Notes: generated by a model from the sequence alone, not told the origin. DNA of 64,000 nucleotides from Hysterangium stoloniferum (GCA_015178975.1 WHVD01000064.1:62001-126000); one strand, 5' to 3'. Counted from the stretch's first letter, positions 1 to 12,790 are shown. Numbers and translations are program-made.

Positions 1-3000
1 GAGAGGAAAGGTGGCCCTTCCCATACTTGAGCCAGTCCCTCACACTTTAAGGTCTCTCCTGGAGAATAACACAGACAATGGAAGGGAATTCTCAAGAATA
101 TTCGTGCTTATAATAATGCATTTGCATTTACATCACTGGGTGTCAATTTGGGTGAGTCTGTCTTGCAAGGTGGTGGTGGCCCATATGTCTTCAAAATTCA
201 TGGTGAATTGTATCAGCATGGTGTGTTAGGATACACACACAGGGCGGGTTTCCGGAGAAACCCGCGGGATATCCGGTAGGACTTGGCTTCAGCTTATAGG
301 CTGCACCCTCACTAGATCGTGTTGTCCAATTTCGAACAGGTGGACGGGAATCCCGGGGAGTCCAGGCAGGGGTCATGGGTCGTAGGTCGTAGTTCAGAGG
401 TCGTGGGTCGTGAGTCGAGATGGTCGAGAGAGATAGATGTGCCGGAGCCCGTGGGCTCCGACTAGTGAAAGTGGTCTGATAAGAGTAGGGTTTTAGAGTG
501 GAAAATATATTAGATTACTGGGGGGAATCTAAGCTAATTTTCTGACTGGATTGTATGTACAACATCTGCCAGTTTATATAGACCGTGGAGTGCATGACAT
601 ACCAAATCCAGTAATGATGAAACGAAAATGAACAAAACATAAAATGGGAATAGTAAACACCAAGTTTGGTGTTAGGAATGGAACGCAATGGAGCGGAGTC
701 CAAATCATGACAAAGCATAACCCATAATGGGAAATGGAGCGGGAGCGGAGTCCTAAATCGTGACAGGTCATTTGACTAAAATGGGAATGGGGCTTGATTA
801 GAGCGGTGACGGGATTCTGAGTGGGATCCGGTGACTGATGCGTGGGATGAAGACGGACATAGACAGAAACGGAGTCCAGGGGAGATCCGGTGACTGACAT
901 GTGTCGTAATGAGGTCGAATGTAACAAGTCTTGACATAATGGAGTCCAGGCGGGAAATCCTATAAACAGACAATTGGTGCTTGTAGCGCATGGGGGCGTA
1001 CGGGTTAGTACCCGGAGTCCGGTGGGATTTATCCAGTCGTAACATGGTGCCTTGATACCTTACACAGAAGGTGTATCATGTAGTTATGCTCAGCTTTACA
1101 TCCATGATCCTGCATTGGCACAGGAGGATGGACTGAGGCAGGCATTGCACCAGGGGCAGAATCACAGAGCAAATAAAAACCTAAATAACCAAACTTTTTC
1201 TGGCTTGCAGGATATGATTGAGCAATATAATCCCTTTATACAACTCTATCGCCAGGCACATGAGCGATTGAGGATACAGGCAGAGACTCCAAGGTTACAT
1301 GTCAGGCTGAGCTACAAAGCTTTTAATGATCCAAGATGGTACAACCTTCCAACCGGTGATGAACTTGCAGTCATTCTCCCTAGAGATGGTGATACAGGTC
1401 GTGGTGACCCAAGGGATATTATTGTTCAGAGGAGAGGGGGCCAGTTCCATCATGTGTATGATGCACAAGCCATTTATACACCCCTTCATTATGTCATGCT
1501 CTTTCCCAGGGGTGAGTGTGGTTGGTCATGGGACATTCCCTATGCCAATCAAAATTGGCAGCCCCAGCCTGGACAGCAGGATGAAGAAGGTGAAGATGAA
1601 GATAAAAGTCGGAAGGTGACCCAATGTGAATATTATGCCTATCGCCTATTTCCCAGAGAATATGAAGCCATGACCCTTTTTTATGCACAAAAGCTATTCC
1701 AACAGTATATTGTCAATGCCTGGGCAGTAACAGAGCAGTGCAGATTGAGATTTCTCAGGGATAATCAACCAAGGTTACATGCAGAACTCTACAACCAGGT
1801 GGTCGATGCCTTTACATGTGAGGATGTCAACACAGATGCCAATAGTATTGGTCAGAGGGTGATACTCCCTTCTACATTTACTGGCAGTTCAAGGGATATG
1901 AGACAAATTTTGCAAAATTCATTTGCAATTGCACGAACATATGGCAATGCCAGCTGCTTCATCACCATGACAGCCAATCCCAAGTGGAAGGAGGTTACTG
2001 ATGGATTACTTCCTGGCCAGACTCCAGCTGATCATCCTGATTTAGTCTCCAGGGTCTTTGCTGCCAAGAAGGCTAAGTTGCTCAAGATGATCACAGAGGA
2101 CCACATCTTTGGTAGAATGGTAGCCCACATCCATGTCATTGAATTCCAAAAGCGTAATCTTCCACACATGCACTGCCTCATATGGTTTGATGACCAGAAT
2201 AAGCCAAGGACACCAGAAGATGTTGACTCCATGGTTTCTGCCTGTTTTCCAGATCCTGAAACACATCCCAGACTGTTTAATTTAGTAGGTCAACTCATGA
2301 CCCATGGTCCCTGTGGAACTGATCATCCAAATGCTGCCTGTATGGTAGATAAGCAATGCAGTAAACACTATCCAAAGGATTGGTGTGAAGCTACCATTGT
2401 CAATGAGGAAGGCTATCCAACATGCCATCACCCCAACAATGGAAGGGTTTATGAAACTCCCAAGTTTACATACGACAACAGACATGTTGTCCCTTACTCC
2501 CCCATTTTGATTCTCACCTTTGAATGCCACATCAATGTTGAGTTGACCTTTACCAATAGGTCAATGAAGTACATGCATAAATACTGTTACAAGGGCCATG
2601 ATCATACAACTATGGAATTTGGAAAGACACCAGATGAGATTCAACAGTACCTCGATGCACATTATGTCAGTGCACATGAATCTGTCTGGCAATTAATGCA
2701 TAATGAACTCCACACCCAGGTTCCTGCAGTAATGGCACTTGGTGTCCATCTTCCTGGGGAAAACACTGTACTTTTTGATGGTGATCAAGGTCCTGCTGAG
2801 GCTTTACAAAGGGCAGAGCATTCAGGGACAACTCTCATGGCTTATTTTGAAGCTAATGCCAAGGGTCTCATTGGTTATAATGGACAGCATGCCTAGGACA
2901 CATTTTATATGGACTTTCCTGAGTATTTCACATATGTCCCCAAGAAGAAATCATGGAAGCCACATCAAAGTGGTTTTTCCATAGGGTGCATTCATTTTGT

Positions 3001-3430
3001 CAATATTGCCAGTGGGGAAAGATTCCACCTCTGTACTTTGCTCACTGTTGTCAAAGGTGCCACCTCATTTGAACAGCTCAGGACTTTTCAGGGTGAGACT
3101 TATCCCACATTTCAGCAAGCCTGTGTTGCATGTGGTTTGCTTGAAGATGACCGCCAGTGGCACATGTGCCTCACAGAAGCCAGTCACATAAAGTCTGGGT
3201 TTCAACTTCACAGATTGTTTGCCATCATTTTGACCATGTCCTCCCCTGCACAACCCCATGAACTCTGGAATGACTTTAAAGTATTTATTTGTGATGATTT
3301 GAAGTTCATACTTCAGCAACAACATGGGATTGTCAATCCATCACAAAACAGCATTTATGACTTTGGTTTCTATGAGATTGATAAGATTCTCTGCTATTCT
3401 GGAAAGTCCCTCTTACTATATTTACACTAG
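1..3430 (+). mobile_element. Helitron relic, Rep (HUH nuclease) part, truncated
   Basis: Remnant of a rolling-circle Helitron transposon, cut by the left window edge. The left part (about 100-223) carries the conserved Helitron segment around YNNAFAFTSLG and GGGGPYVFKIHGE. It is interrupted at 224-1044 by a solo LTR, and Rep coding continues at 1050. The main open frame (1052-2896) has the Rep landmarks ITMTANPKW (residues about 304-312), the metal-binding HUH-type LPHMHCLIWF (His 372 and 374) and the tyrosine motif YMHKYCYKGHD (Tyr 507, 511, 513). An in-frame TAG at 2894-2896 separates it from a continuation to 3430 (FPEYFTYVPKKK). A frame change is also needed near position 90. No PIF1 helicase domain follows, so the element is non-autonomous. 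Family assignment is secure; exact ends are unknown. Confidence 0.9.
224..1044 (-). mobile_element. Solo LTR (fossil) inserted in the Helitron
   Basis: A TGTTA...TAACA-bounded repeat of 821 bp with identical 5-bp flanks TGGTG (219-223 and 1045-1049). This is the signature of an LTR-retrotransposon insertion later reduced to a single LTR. It is homologous, in opposite orientation, to the solo LTRs at 50650-51488 and 62034-62828. No internal coding region is present. The insertion post-dates the Helitron. Confidence 0.9.
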
Positions 3431-5214
3431 AGGCATCCCAAGATTTTGGAGTTGGAAAACCTCAGAAAATCTTGCTATTTGGCCAAATTTTCTAAACATT
3501 TTTTGAACTGGAAAACTCTTTGAAAATTCTTTGTTTTAGTAGGTTTTTCTGAGGCCAAAAATTGTATCTGAAAACTCTAACAATTTGCATCAGGAAATTC
3601 TAAGGAAACATGGTTGGAAATAGTCTATTTTTTATGAATTTTCTGAATAAGAAAACACTTAAAAAACCCTGTATTTTGTTATGGTTTTTCCAACCAACAA
3701 AATCCTATGAAAACCATAATGATCATATCAGATATATGATCAAAGAAAGTAAAGTTGCTTTGTGGTGGTGGGCACAAATAGGCACTATAAGACACCCTGT
3801 TTTTTCCCCATACTGTAAGGCCCAGAATGTTGAAGTATAATAATCTTGCATTTGTCTTGTTAATAAAACTTGTACTTCAATAAGTAAATACTGTACAGTT
3901 GCTTACTAATACTAACATTTTTTGTTCATGTCCACGACGTACTGATGCATACCTGCACCTTAATTCTAACACAGAAATCCTGATGAGGGTGCATCAGCAC
4001 CTGAAGGCACTGTGTGGGAGTGTGTGACTAAGCTTTGAGATTAGTCAGTACAGAAGCAAATGCAGAAGTATTTTTGCACTTGTGGGAGCTTTATAATGCC
4101 ATGGAAGCATTCTGTGATATTTTGTGATGCACACAGGAGCTTTTTGACACTGCATTGAGCAGTCAGAACTTTTCTACAACTCTTCACAGTGGTGATCTAT
4201 TGGCCCATATATGTACATCAGTTCCCAATGAGCTTCTGGCAAGATATTTACCCTCGAAAATATCATAGTCAGCGTCCCAATGGGTCTGCGATAGTCCTAA
4301 TCTCTCTGGTATAGCTGGAAACTCACATAGGGGTCAGAACAAAGGCTCACAATAATTCCTTTTGTCTCACAGAATATTTCACTATGTTCTGTGATTCTTT
4401 TGTTATTTTCCTTTGATCCTGCATCTTTTTATTGCTCTTAAATGGCCTCTATAGCTAGCATAAATACAAGCTTAGTACATTGTACACTCAAATCATTTGG
4501 CATCCTTCATGCAAATACTGAGTGTTATTCTTGTATCTAGCATATATTTAATTCTTACATCTGTAATTGGTTTATCTGTTCTCTTGTATATCAGGAATGT
4601 CCATCCAATATTGAAGTCTATCCCCTTTTCTATCTCTTTTTTTCTGCAGGAGGCTACCTAACTTAACAAAAAGACTGTATGTAGACTATTTCCCTCCATC
4701 TGCCTTGTGGCTAATATTTTCCACACTTCGTAAGTATCCCATCTGGCCCCAAGACTTTCCCATACGGCAGACTGCCCATTGACCCACCATTTCTTCCTTA
4801 CCTGCATCATCACTCATTTTTGCTTTATTGGGTGCATGGTACCTACTTCCCATTTTTTTTTGAGCACTGCTGACCATTGTCTTCCTTGTTGCTGTTGCTA
4901 ACCCACTAATGAGTTGCTCCCTCATGGCCATCCCCACTACCAAGCCAACCCATAATCTTATTTTGCTCCTTATTGTCATCATCAAGACTAGCATTTTTTC
5001 TTTCTGTTGTTATTTGCCAATGTTTCTTTAAAAATCAACCCAATACCAATGTGACTGCTTTGGGACACAGAAGCTCTTTTGTTTTTTACCCATGATTTTT
5101 TCAAATCATATTCCACATCCTATGTGTGCCATTGTAAATCAAGATTCAGTGTTAAGGGTGAAGAACATAAAGTTAGTATTTATGGTGAATCACTGTCTTT
5201 GCATTGCACCCTCA
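3431..5214. other. AT-rich non-coding stretch, decayed repeats
   Basis: About 1.8 kb downstream of the Helitron Rep relic. Only short frames without recognisable domains occur. The AT-rich texture resembles decayed transposon sequence. I see no gene, no Helitron helicase domain and no clear inverted-repeat element here. Confidence 0.5.
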
Positions 5215-5640
5215 TGTTAAGTTCCAGATCTACCAGGAAATTATCCAGAAACCTTTTTGGAACTATCTAGGATAAAGGAAGGACTTGGCTTCAGCTTATG
5301 TGCTGTACCTTCACCCAAATGTTTGGGTGTCCTAATCTTTGAGATAGCAGGTGCTTGCAGGATAAAGATAACTAGAGTTCTGAAGAGTTCTGGATATCAA
5401 GTGTATAGAAAGAGATGAGGAAGAGTAAACTGGACAAAGTCAATATTCAAACTGGAGTGTAAGCACATCTCTGTTAGATTTAGTGACTTGACACATTGGA
5501 TACATGTAAAAAAGAATATCAGAGTGAAACACAATATGAGAGTAACACATGTGGTTATAAGATAGATCAGGTTGGTCAAAGGAGCATCTTTAGAGTGGAT
5601 TGAAACACTGAGTGTGTCATTATCTTGAGCATATGTGGGC
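5215..5640 (-). mobile_element. Partial LTR-like fossil
   Basis: Starts with TGTTAAGTTC, like the LTR at 48618, and contains at 5280-5314 the conserved LTR segment that begins GGACTTGGCTTCAGCTTAT. A matching right end and target duplication were not found, so the end coordinate is approximate and the copy is probably incomplete. Confidence 0.5.
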
Positions 5641-5689
5641 CATTATTTATAACACTATTTTCATTAGAAATTCTTGATACATTATTATG

Positions 5690-5820
5690 AACCACATAAA
5701 TTTACAATAGCAATATTGGATAACATAAGGGATATTTTGCATTCAGAAACCCTTTACAATCACAATATGGATACCTTCCAACCTGAGTGCTTCCTTCAAG
5801 TTGATGATCCTGTTGGAATA
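5690..5820 (+). pseudogene. Cytochrome P450 exon-intron fragment
   Basis: This stretch closely matches the P450 gene at about 25830-25960. It includes the end of an intron and the start of the next exon, encoding a segment like the P450 ILHSETLY...DTF.PE.F region ahead of the haem loop. Because intron sequence is included, the copy was made at DNA level and not through mRNA. No other P450 exons flank it, so it is a stranded gene fragment inside repeat-rich DNA, possibly captured by a transposon. Confidence 0.65.
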
Positions 5821-6353
5821 ACAAACACATCATAGTCCCACCCGAATGTTGAGAAACAGCACACATGGCATTGCCACGGATCGTTACCATATTTACGCTC
5901 GATTACAAATTATCTGGGGTTCATCAGGGATTTAGGTATGTAGACTCCCTAGATCTATAGTAAACTTTTATACCGACTAAATAGGGATCTCGCGAAAGTA
6001 GTGTGTCCAGCCGTGTCTAGCCGAGCTAGCTAGCTCTCCTAGATGGCTCTAGACAATATAGACGGTATACTTACTGATCTTCCCACTTTCCTGATGTTGG
6101 GATCATATACTAGAATTGTACACTCACAATTACAGGGATCTACTTATCGAGTTGTAAACTTGTACTAAGAAATCTTCAAACGGTAGCGAAATGTACTGCA
6201 TAGCACATAATTTAATTTTTTCTTTGGTATTTGCATGAAATTTATTCATGAAGTCTCGTATATATAAAGTCAAAATGTCTTCACCTTTCCGGCTACGTAA
6301 TTTGAACTCCGTCATTCGTCCAAAATTCCAGTGTCACACCACGTCACACTACA
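5821..6353. other. Non-coding stretch upstream of MED7
   Basis: No gene is recognised. The part next to 6354 should hold the MED7 promoter; no particular regulatory motif could be assigned. Confidence 0.4.
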
Positions 6354-7587
6354 ATGGAAGAAGACCAAGAGCTACAAAATCCCTTCCCATCGCCACCGTC
6401 TCACTACAACAATTACACCTCCCAAAACCTTGCTTTAATCTCCTTGCTCAAATCACGACTAGAAGAATCAGAACAAAAGCTTGAGGACTTTGACGATGCA
6501 GCGCTTGTGGCCAAGCAGCATGAATTACTTCCGAATGAGAATCTACCAGAATGGCCGCTGGCGCAATTGAACAAACCTCGAGTTGACTGGATATTGGAAG
6601 AAGGCGTTTACAATGCCTTTGGAGATACTTGGTTTGTAGGTGATCCGTCATTGATTTCCTGCTATATTCAATTAGTTCTTTTCTTTTCCAGACGAATGAA
6701 AGGATGCCCAGTCTAGAAGAACAAGGAGGAACGCAGTTATATCCATCTGACCCAACAGTTGGTATGTCACTATATTGTTTCGTGCCTCTTGTTATCCAAT
6801 ATTTTTCCAGATCGACGCCCAGCGTTAAAATCAGTATTATCAACGCTCCTATTCACATACTCATCATTTTTATCGTCCATTATCGCGCCGCCGCCGCCTC
6901 TTGGTTCTGATGTGCCACCAGATTGGCATCGTCTCCTCGAATGGATGCGGATAATGGGCCAAAATATCATGGGTGCAGCCAACGACTTACGACCAGTTCA
7001 AGTATGTATGATCAATATTAATCGCAAAACAATTTGCCTTATTTTACATAGGCTAGGGCCAATCTTGAAGCTATGATGACTCGTCAACTCGAACTACGGC
7101 GAGACGAAACAAAGTCGATACATGCGTCAGCGCTTACATTTTTGAAAATCATGTGTCCTGACATAGAACTCGTCTTAGAAAATGCGATGCTTTGGAGGCG
7201 AAGTTAGCTGAATTGCGTTTACATTCCATGAGTGCAGCAAATTCTGTAAGTCTGGTTTTATTGTAGAGCCCAACTTAATCTCCCGAGTATTTACAATTAC
7301 ACTAGGAAGAGGTGTTGACCAAGGTTTGTGATTTTACTTTATTAATGAACTTTATTTGTTTGCATAATACACAATTAGACATCAGCCTCTAAGATTACAG
7401 ACATTGATGCACTGTTTGAGGAACCCTCAGAGGTATATTCTTCATTGATATATTTATACAAGGACTGACACTCCTCCAGCAGCTTGAGATGTCTATATCC
7501 CCTTCAAACCACCCCGATCCTCCACTTTTCAGCAAAACACAGAGCGTGACTCAAGAAGAGGTATTTCGTTGGGCTGAAGAGGCCTAA
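6354..7587 (+). CDS. MED7: Mediator complex subunit 7 (MED7)
   Basis: Middle-module subunit of Mediator, the nuclear co-activator linking transcription factors to RNA polymerase II. Eight exons are supported by splice sites and family conservation: 6354-6635, 6692-6761, 6811-7001, 7052-7125, 7179-7245, 7306-7323, 7379-7432, 7480-7587, giving 287 codons. The N-terminus has the MED7 hallmark NPFPSPPSHYNNYTSQNLAL, then EWPLAQLNKPRVDWILEEG and FGDTWF. Later come DRRPALKSVLSTLL, WHRLLEWM, NIMGAANDLRPVQARANLEA and the helical KCDALEAKL segment. The start is the first ATG ahead of the conserved N-terminal motif. The C-terminal three exons are less conserved and their joints less certain. Nothing suggests inactivation. 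Confidence 0.92.
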
Positions 7588-7825
7588 GTATGTCGAGATG
7601 TTTTACAGCGCTGTAGTAATACATGTCTCTCTTACCCCGCTACTCATCTGTTTTCTACGCCCGGATGATATTGGCAATCAAGCATTGTATTTATCTTTTG
7701 AACAATCTGTATTTGCTCCTTGAGGTTGACTGAGTCGTCATCACGTGCATAGCAGATTATGTGCTTCACCTCTTCCAACTAGTATTATCACCCTCCGGAC
7801 CTCTGGTTTGTTATTGATACAAGCC

Positions 7826-10024
7826 ATGATGTCGAAAACGGTGCGCTATCGAACTAAGCGCAGGCTTTTCGAATCTCAAGATGAAATCATTCAACAAGCC
7901 TTACGGTCCAAACGTCCCCGAACGCCGTTCACCCATCTCCTTGTAAGGACTCCCTTGACCCGACAACGAGAGCAGGAAGTCGTAGCAAAACTTTTCACGA
8001 CCACACAGAGCGGCCAAAAGGAAGGTGAGGGTCACGATGGAATGGAAATGACTAGAAATTGACGCATATAAGTACTTAGCTGCTGTCGTCAGCATAGGGA
8101 AGCCGGTGATCATTGGTCGCAATTCTGTTCAGTGGTAATAATAGGTTTAACCAACAGTAGCAATCTCATTGACTATTTCTGCAGTACTTATGTTATACTT
8201 GACCCTGTGGTTTCAAATGTCCATTTTAAAGTCTATGCGTACGTTATATCCAGTGCTGGCCAGAACTCGTTAACGTGTTGACCCGCATCGCGTCCTTTTT
8301 TTCCCACCAGGATCAAAGCATCATCCGGAGCGGTCCTTCTTTCATGCCAGGTATATGAATTATGTGTGTATACTGATTTTATCTGATTACATTAATCAAG
8401 GATCTCTCTACGAATGGTGTCAAGTTGAACGACCATTTAATCAAGAAGAGTTCCTTCATACTTATGCATGGCGACATAATCAAGATACCTCGTTCACAAA
8501 GTATGAATACCCGTCGTTTGATATCCGGGGATTTCTCACTTTATTTTGAAAGGTTTCGAGTGTGTTTACTCTGCTTTGGCGATGGGAGCTCAAAAAAGGA
8601 CTCTGTTCGATCCCACTCCGCCTCTCCTACCAGTCGATAAAGTAAGTTGTGCGCTCACCGAGCGGTATAGGCAGTTGATCTCTTCCAAAAAGACATTAGG
8701 AAAATACAAAGTGACTTCTTGTACTCTGGGAAGGTGATTCTATCTGGACTAAGCATACCTCACTGTTGCTTACATGGCTGATATAGTGGGACTTACGCCA
8801 CCGTCAATCTCGCATACCTTCCTTCAGATTCGGCTAATGGTTCCGGGTACAAGCAGGTTGCCTGTAAGATGCTAAAATTAGACACCGAACCGGAACGAGC
8901 AAAATTGATGAGGGAAGTTGAGTTGTTGAAAGGCTTAAATCACGTGTGTACATTCTCATCTGTAGCAGAGATCCATTGATTTGGCTGTACAGCCGAACAT
9001 AAACCATATTTTAGATGTGATCGTAAAGGATAAATTCTTGTAGGTTTATAACTGCGTACGACATTTTTAATATTCATACACACTTTAGAAATATCATTCT
9101 CGACCTTTCAACTGGGGGCGATTTGTTCACCTACATATCCACTCGCGATTGTGGAAGAATGAAAGAGAGAGAAGCCAAATACTGCGGATTTCAGTTGATG
9201 CTGGGACTGCAGTATTTACATGCTAGAAATGTTTCACATCGTGGTCCGTATCTGTATTGCGAACTGATTGTCTTGTATCCTAATGCCTGACAGTAGACCT
9301 TAAACCTGAAAACATTTTATTACATGCGCCTGGACCATTCCCTCGTCTGGTCATTGCAGATTTTGGCCTTGCACGTCCTCGAGCCCACGAACAAACTTTC
9401 AATGCCGTTGGAACTATTTGTTACATGCCGCCAGAGGCGATTATGGCTCTCACTGTGAAGGGCATGGGCTACATCGGGATATATGCGGATGCGTGGAGTT
9501 TAGGATTGATACTCTATGCTATGCTTTGGTGCGTTTTCTACCCTGAAAGAAATTACTGACTCTCAATTTCTTGCTGATTAATGATACTTATACTCAACTA
9601 TAATTCTTCATTTTATTATTTGACAGCGGGTACAATCCATTCGATTGGGATTCTGATGACACGACAATTCGTCAATCAAGACTCCGCCCATCTCTTGATA
9701 CATCCAATGCATCCAATACCGACCGTGATGACGCATTGGTAATGTCACGAATCGTTAACTCTTTTGTCGATTTCCAAGATGATCTGTGGAATGGATATCC
9801 TGATGGTATGACTAGACTACAACGCATTCTATTGCCTTACACATACTATACTATTTTCAGCCCGAGATTTAATAGGGCAGTTAATGATACACAATCCAAA
9901 GCATCGGGCAACAGTCAAAGGGGCGTTATTAAGCCGATGGATTCTGTTAGACGTGCAGGATTTGAAGGAGGGATATCAAAACAAGATCGGATGCGACACT
10001 GAAAAGTTGGAACTGCTAGATTGA
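7826..10024 (+). CDS. FHA-domain serine/threonine kinase, Chk2/Cds1/Rad53-like
   Basis: Multi-exon gene combining an N-terminal FHA phosphothreonine-binding domain with a protein kinase, the architecture of Chk2/Cds1/Rad53 DNA-damage checkpoint kinases (also Dun1 and Mek1 in fungi). FHA landmarks: IGRNSVQ (about 8115-8140), DPVVSNVHFKVYA (about 8205-8230) and LSTNGVKLNDHL (about 8405-8440). Kinase landmarks: glycine loop near 8790, VACKML lysine near 8865, HRD split by an intron at 9240-9300 followed by LKPENIL, DFGLARP near 9360, and a PPE instead of the usual APE at about 9430. The frame ends at TGA 10022-10024 shortly after the kinase C-lobe. The first ATG is 7826; a second at 7829 is equally possible. 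I see one FHA, favouring Chk2/Cds1 over Rad53. All catalytic residues seen are intact. Confidence 0.87.
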
Positions 10025-10634
10025 CATGCCTGCCTCATTTAAGGAGGAAGTTTTCGTTATTGTTATATTGTCATAGTCACCTCAAGTTGCCTCGAATAAC
10101 CCTTGCCAACCTCTATTCTATGTACACTACAACCCCTTAAATCTGAAAAGTGGATGGAATTAAAGGCTTGTTTACGGCTTGCGCTGAGATAGACCTAGAC
10201 CCTCCGCCGTAAGCACCTTGCCGGTTTCTGGTCAAGTTGAGGAAAACAAAAACTTCGCTCTGTATTAAGCACACACCTGGAACCTCAGAAAATAAATGTC
10301 TAGTAAGCGGGTTTGCCCGACTTGGCTACACGCCCTTGAATGGTCTATATTCTCGAATATTTCTCTATCATCTTGTTCGGCAAATGTATTACAACCCAAG
10401 CATGATCGCCTCATACATGACAAATGCGTAAGTTGGTTCTCAGTGCAGTAACAATTTGTCACCATGCTATTAGAAGACTCGCAGTATAACGGAGACATAA
10501 GATTAGCGTAGGTCGCCTTCTCCATGTAATCATCTCCCAATTACTGGGGAAAAAAGGATTATTGGTATATGCACAATGTACAACTTATACAAATGAATAG
10601 CGAACATATGCACGATACTAGAGTCCATTTGCAA
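10025..10634. other. Intergenic region between convergent kinase genes
   Basis: Lies between the 3' ends of the plus-strand FHA kinase and the minus-strand truncated kinase. Nothing recognisable beyond short frames. Confidence 0.4.
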
Positions 10635-11216
10635 TCACAGATACGAGCTTGTAAGTCGCAGTCTGTCGGCGACCCGTTTCATTTTTGGTCGTTGAGATAC
10701 ATCAAATCGCCAGCAATTGCTGGCAATCGCCCAGAGAGAATCATCAAGACCTCTCTTTACCGCAGGTCCTGTGGGTCGCTTCGGCGTTCTCCCTTTAATA
10801 ATTTCAGTGATCAGATGCGCTTCAGCCTTGATTTCTGCAAAAGGTAATTCCTCGGTGTAGAGCTGCAAGAGAGAAAACTCAGCAAAAAAAAAAGGATAAT
10901 TCTGTTGTTGTACCTGAATAAGAAAACATCCGAACGCAAACACGTCACTCTCTGGGGTTGGCCGTGATTCTTCTCCTGGTTGTGGGTACAAGAGTTCCGG
11001 GGCAGAAAATCGGGTGTGTCCATGTGCGCTCAGCCCAGAGGGTGTACCAGACACCACTGCTAGCTTCTCAACATACCTCGTCAGACCGAAGTCAGCCAAG
11101 AGGGCATCGCCTGAAGCTGATACCAGTACATTATCAGCTTTGAGGTCCCCATGAACAATGGCAGGGCCATGTTCGCCAGAATGCAGGTATGCAAGTGCTT
11201 CTGCCGTTTGCTGCAA
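10635..11216 (-). pseudogene. Protein kinase C-lobe fragment
   Basis: Encodes a kinase catalytic half with IVHGDLKADNVLV (catalytic loop, HGD instead of HRD), DFGLTRY, SAPELL and a C-lobe ending CWRFDVSQRPKMKRVADRL. The features fit the TKL-like kinases expanded in agaricomycetes. A short in-frame intron of about 50 bp (about 10863-10915, between FLIQ and LYTEELPF) is probably spliced out. Upstream, a short match (DLANVADARRNL near 11260-11290) is followed by no N-lobe, so the glycine loop and ATP-anchoring lysine are absent. It is most likely a 5'-truncated gene. Confidence 0.7.
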
Positions 11217-11491
11217 CTTAGCTTGAACCCCTCACGGCTAAGTGGGACCTAAGTTACGTCTGGCGTCGGCAACATTCGCGAGATCTATCAACGTCGCATT
11301 CTAATTACATTATAGAACCATTGGGAGAGTCTTATATTAAGAAGAAATCAGTCGGAGTGAAGTGAGGATGGAATAATTTCAGCTGTTACATTTAACTGAT
11401 GAACACCATTATACATGATGCACAACGATATCCCATAAGTTAGGTTACATTCTACAAGTGGCTGGTATTTAATAGTATTCTACATTGCGTT

Positions 11492-12790
11492 CTACTTCGC
11501 TTTGTTCGCTTTGTGAATCCATTTCCCGTGTCGCTCCACTAGCTCTTCCACAATCTCTTGTTCTATTTCAGAATGCCCCTTATCCAAACGAATCCAAGTT
11601 TCGACAAAGTCTGAAGATTCTGTCGAGTTTTCGGTATCTCTACGTGAGACGAAAACCACCTCGAGCTTTCGACGGTGCAGCTCATTTCCGATAACTACCT
11701 GATGTCCATAGCGCTCAAGAGCAGCACGTGCTTTAGGAATCAACAAATTCTCGTCTGTTTCCAACTGTACGAGACTATAGTTAGTCATCAGACAAAGAAA
11801 GAGAAGACAGAGTGGTAGCAGTGAAATACCACATGCTTACCTTAAAGCTAACAACGAAGGCATCAGGTGTCCATTCACTAACCATTGGCTGCAGGATCTT
11901 GGGCACCTGGTCCATTTCTATCTGCAAGGAGCCTTTCGTAGATTGAATCTTGTGTTCAGACTGTCGTAGGACGCACGTGAGTACATGATGGGATATATGA
12001 TATACGTCTAAAAAAGCCTACCATTTTCTGAGTGGGCAGGAAAAAATCGCTGACAGCCGCTGCAAGATAGTACAACGCCAGTCTCTTTGCGCGATTTAAT
12101 TCTTTCGATATGGCACGCAGGAGATACAGGTACTCGTTAATTGTGACAAAATTCAAGGTGTGAAGGGTTCCCCGTGCGTGGACGTCTTTATAGGCTCTAA
12201 GAACTTCCGCAAGCCGTTCAGCTTCGGAGGGGGCAACAACAATCTTGGCAGTGCCTGCAGCTGTATTACTGCCGCCGTCGAACTCCAAAAAATCCAAGAA
12301 TGGGTTTGTGGAATGAGAATAATGCCTGCTGAAAGGCTGCAGACTGAATTGTCGATGCATGAAAATGACAGCATAATCATTTGCTAGAAAGTATTCGGCA
12401 GAAGTAGCACCTCTGGTCCCTGTTAAAAAACAACACTGTAATGTAAGACGACATCGCTTCGAACTTTCGATCGCATACCAGCGCTAAAATTATCCAGAAA
12501 CCGGACGCTACGTTGAAGTTTTTCGTCAGTTCACAAAGTAAAGTTGATAAGAAATCCACGTACACATTAAGTTCTAAGGGAACTGTAGTTCCACCACTCT
12601 ACATACTCGTACTGTAAGATAATATACTTCATATAAAAGCATGCGACTAGCGCCGCACCGTGACAAGCACGATTCTTCTTCCCTGGTCAATATGTTTGTC
12701 AATAAACTTGGATACTGCAGATACAAGCTCTTCGAGATCTGGAGGGGCAGACTGCGTTGCAAAGTACGACTCGGCGGAGAAGTTGGACAT
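11492..12790 (-). CDS. CAB2: Phosphopantothenate--cysteine ligase (PPCS)
   Basis: Second step of coenzyme A synthesis: joins 4'-phosphopantothenate to cysteine using a nucleoside triphosphate. Exons read on the minus strand give, in order, MSNFSAESYF, an RRIVLVT strand leading into SGGTTVPLELN, VRFLDNFSAG, TRGATSAEYFLANDYAVIF, LALYYLAAAVSDFFLP, then LETDENLLIPKARAALERYG and a C-terminus ELVERHGKWI. These match the eukaryotic PPCS fold: nucleotide-binding SGGT, NFSAG-TRG, and the AAAVSDF active-site strand. The ATG at 12790 was chosen because it directly precedes the conserved N-terminus; an in-frame ATG at 12865 is an alternative. The gene sits 192 bp downstream of RPN5 on the same strand. 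No defect seen. Confidence 0.9.

Noticed and set aside
4686-4994. 102-residue minus-strand frame after the Helitron
   Set aside because: No helicase motif or other domain; composition resembles surrounding decayed sequence.
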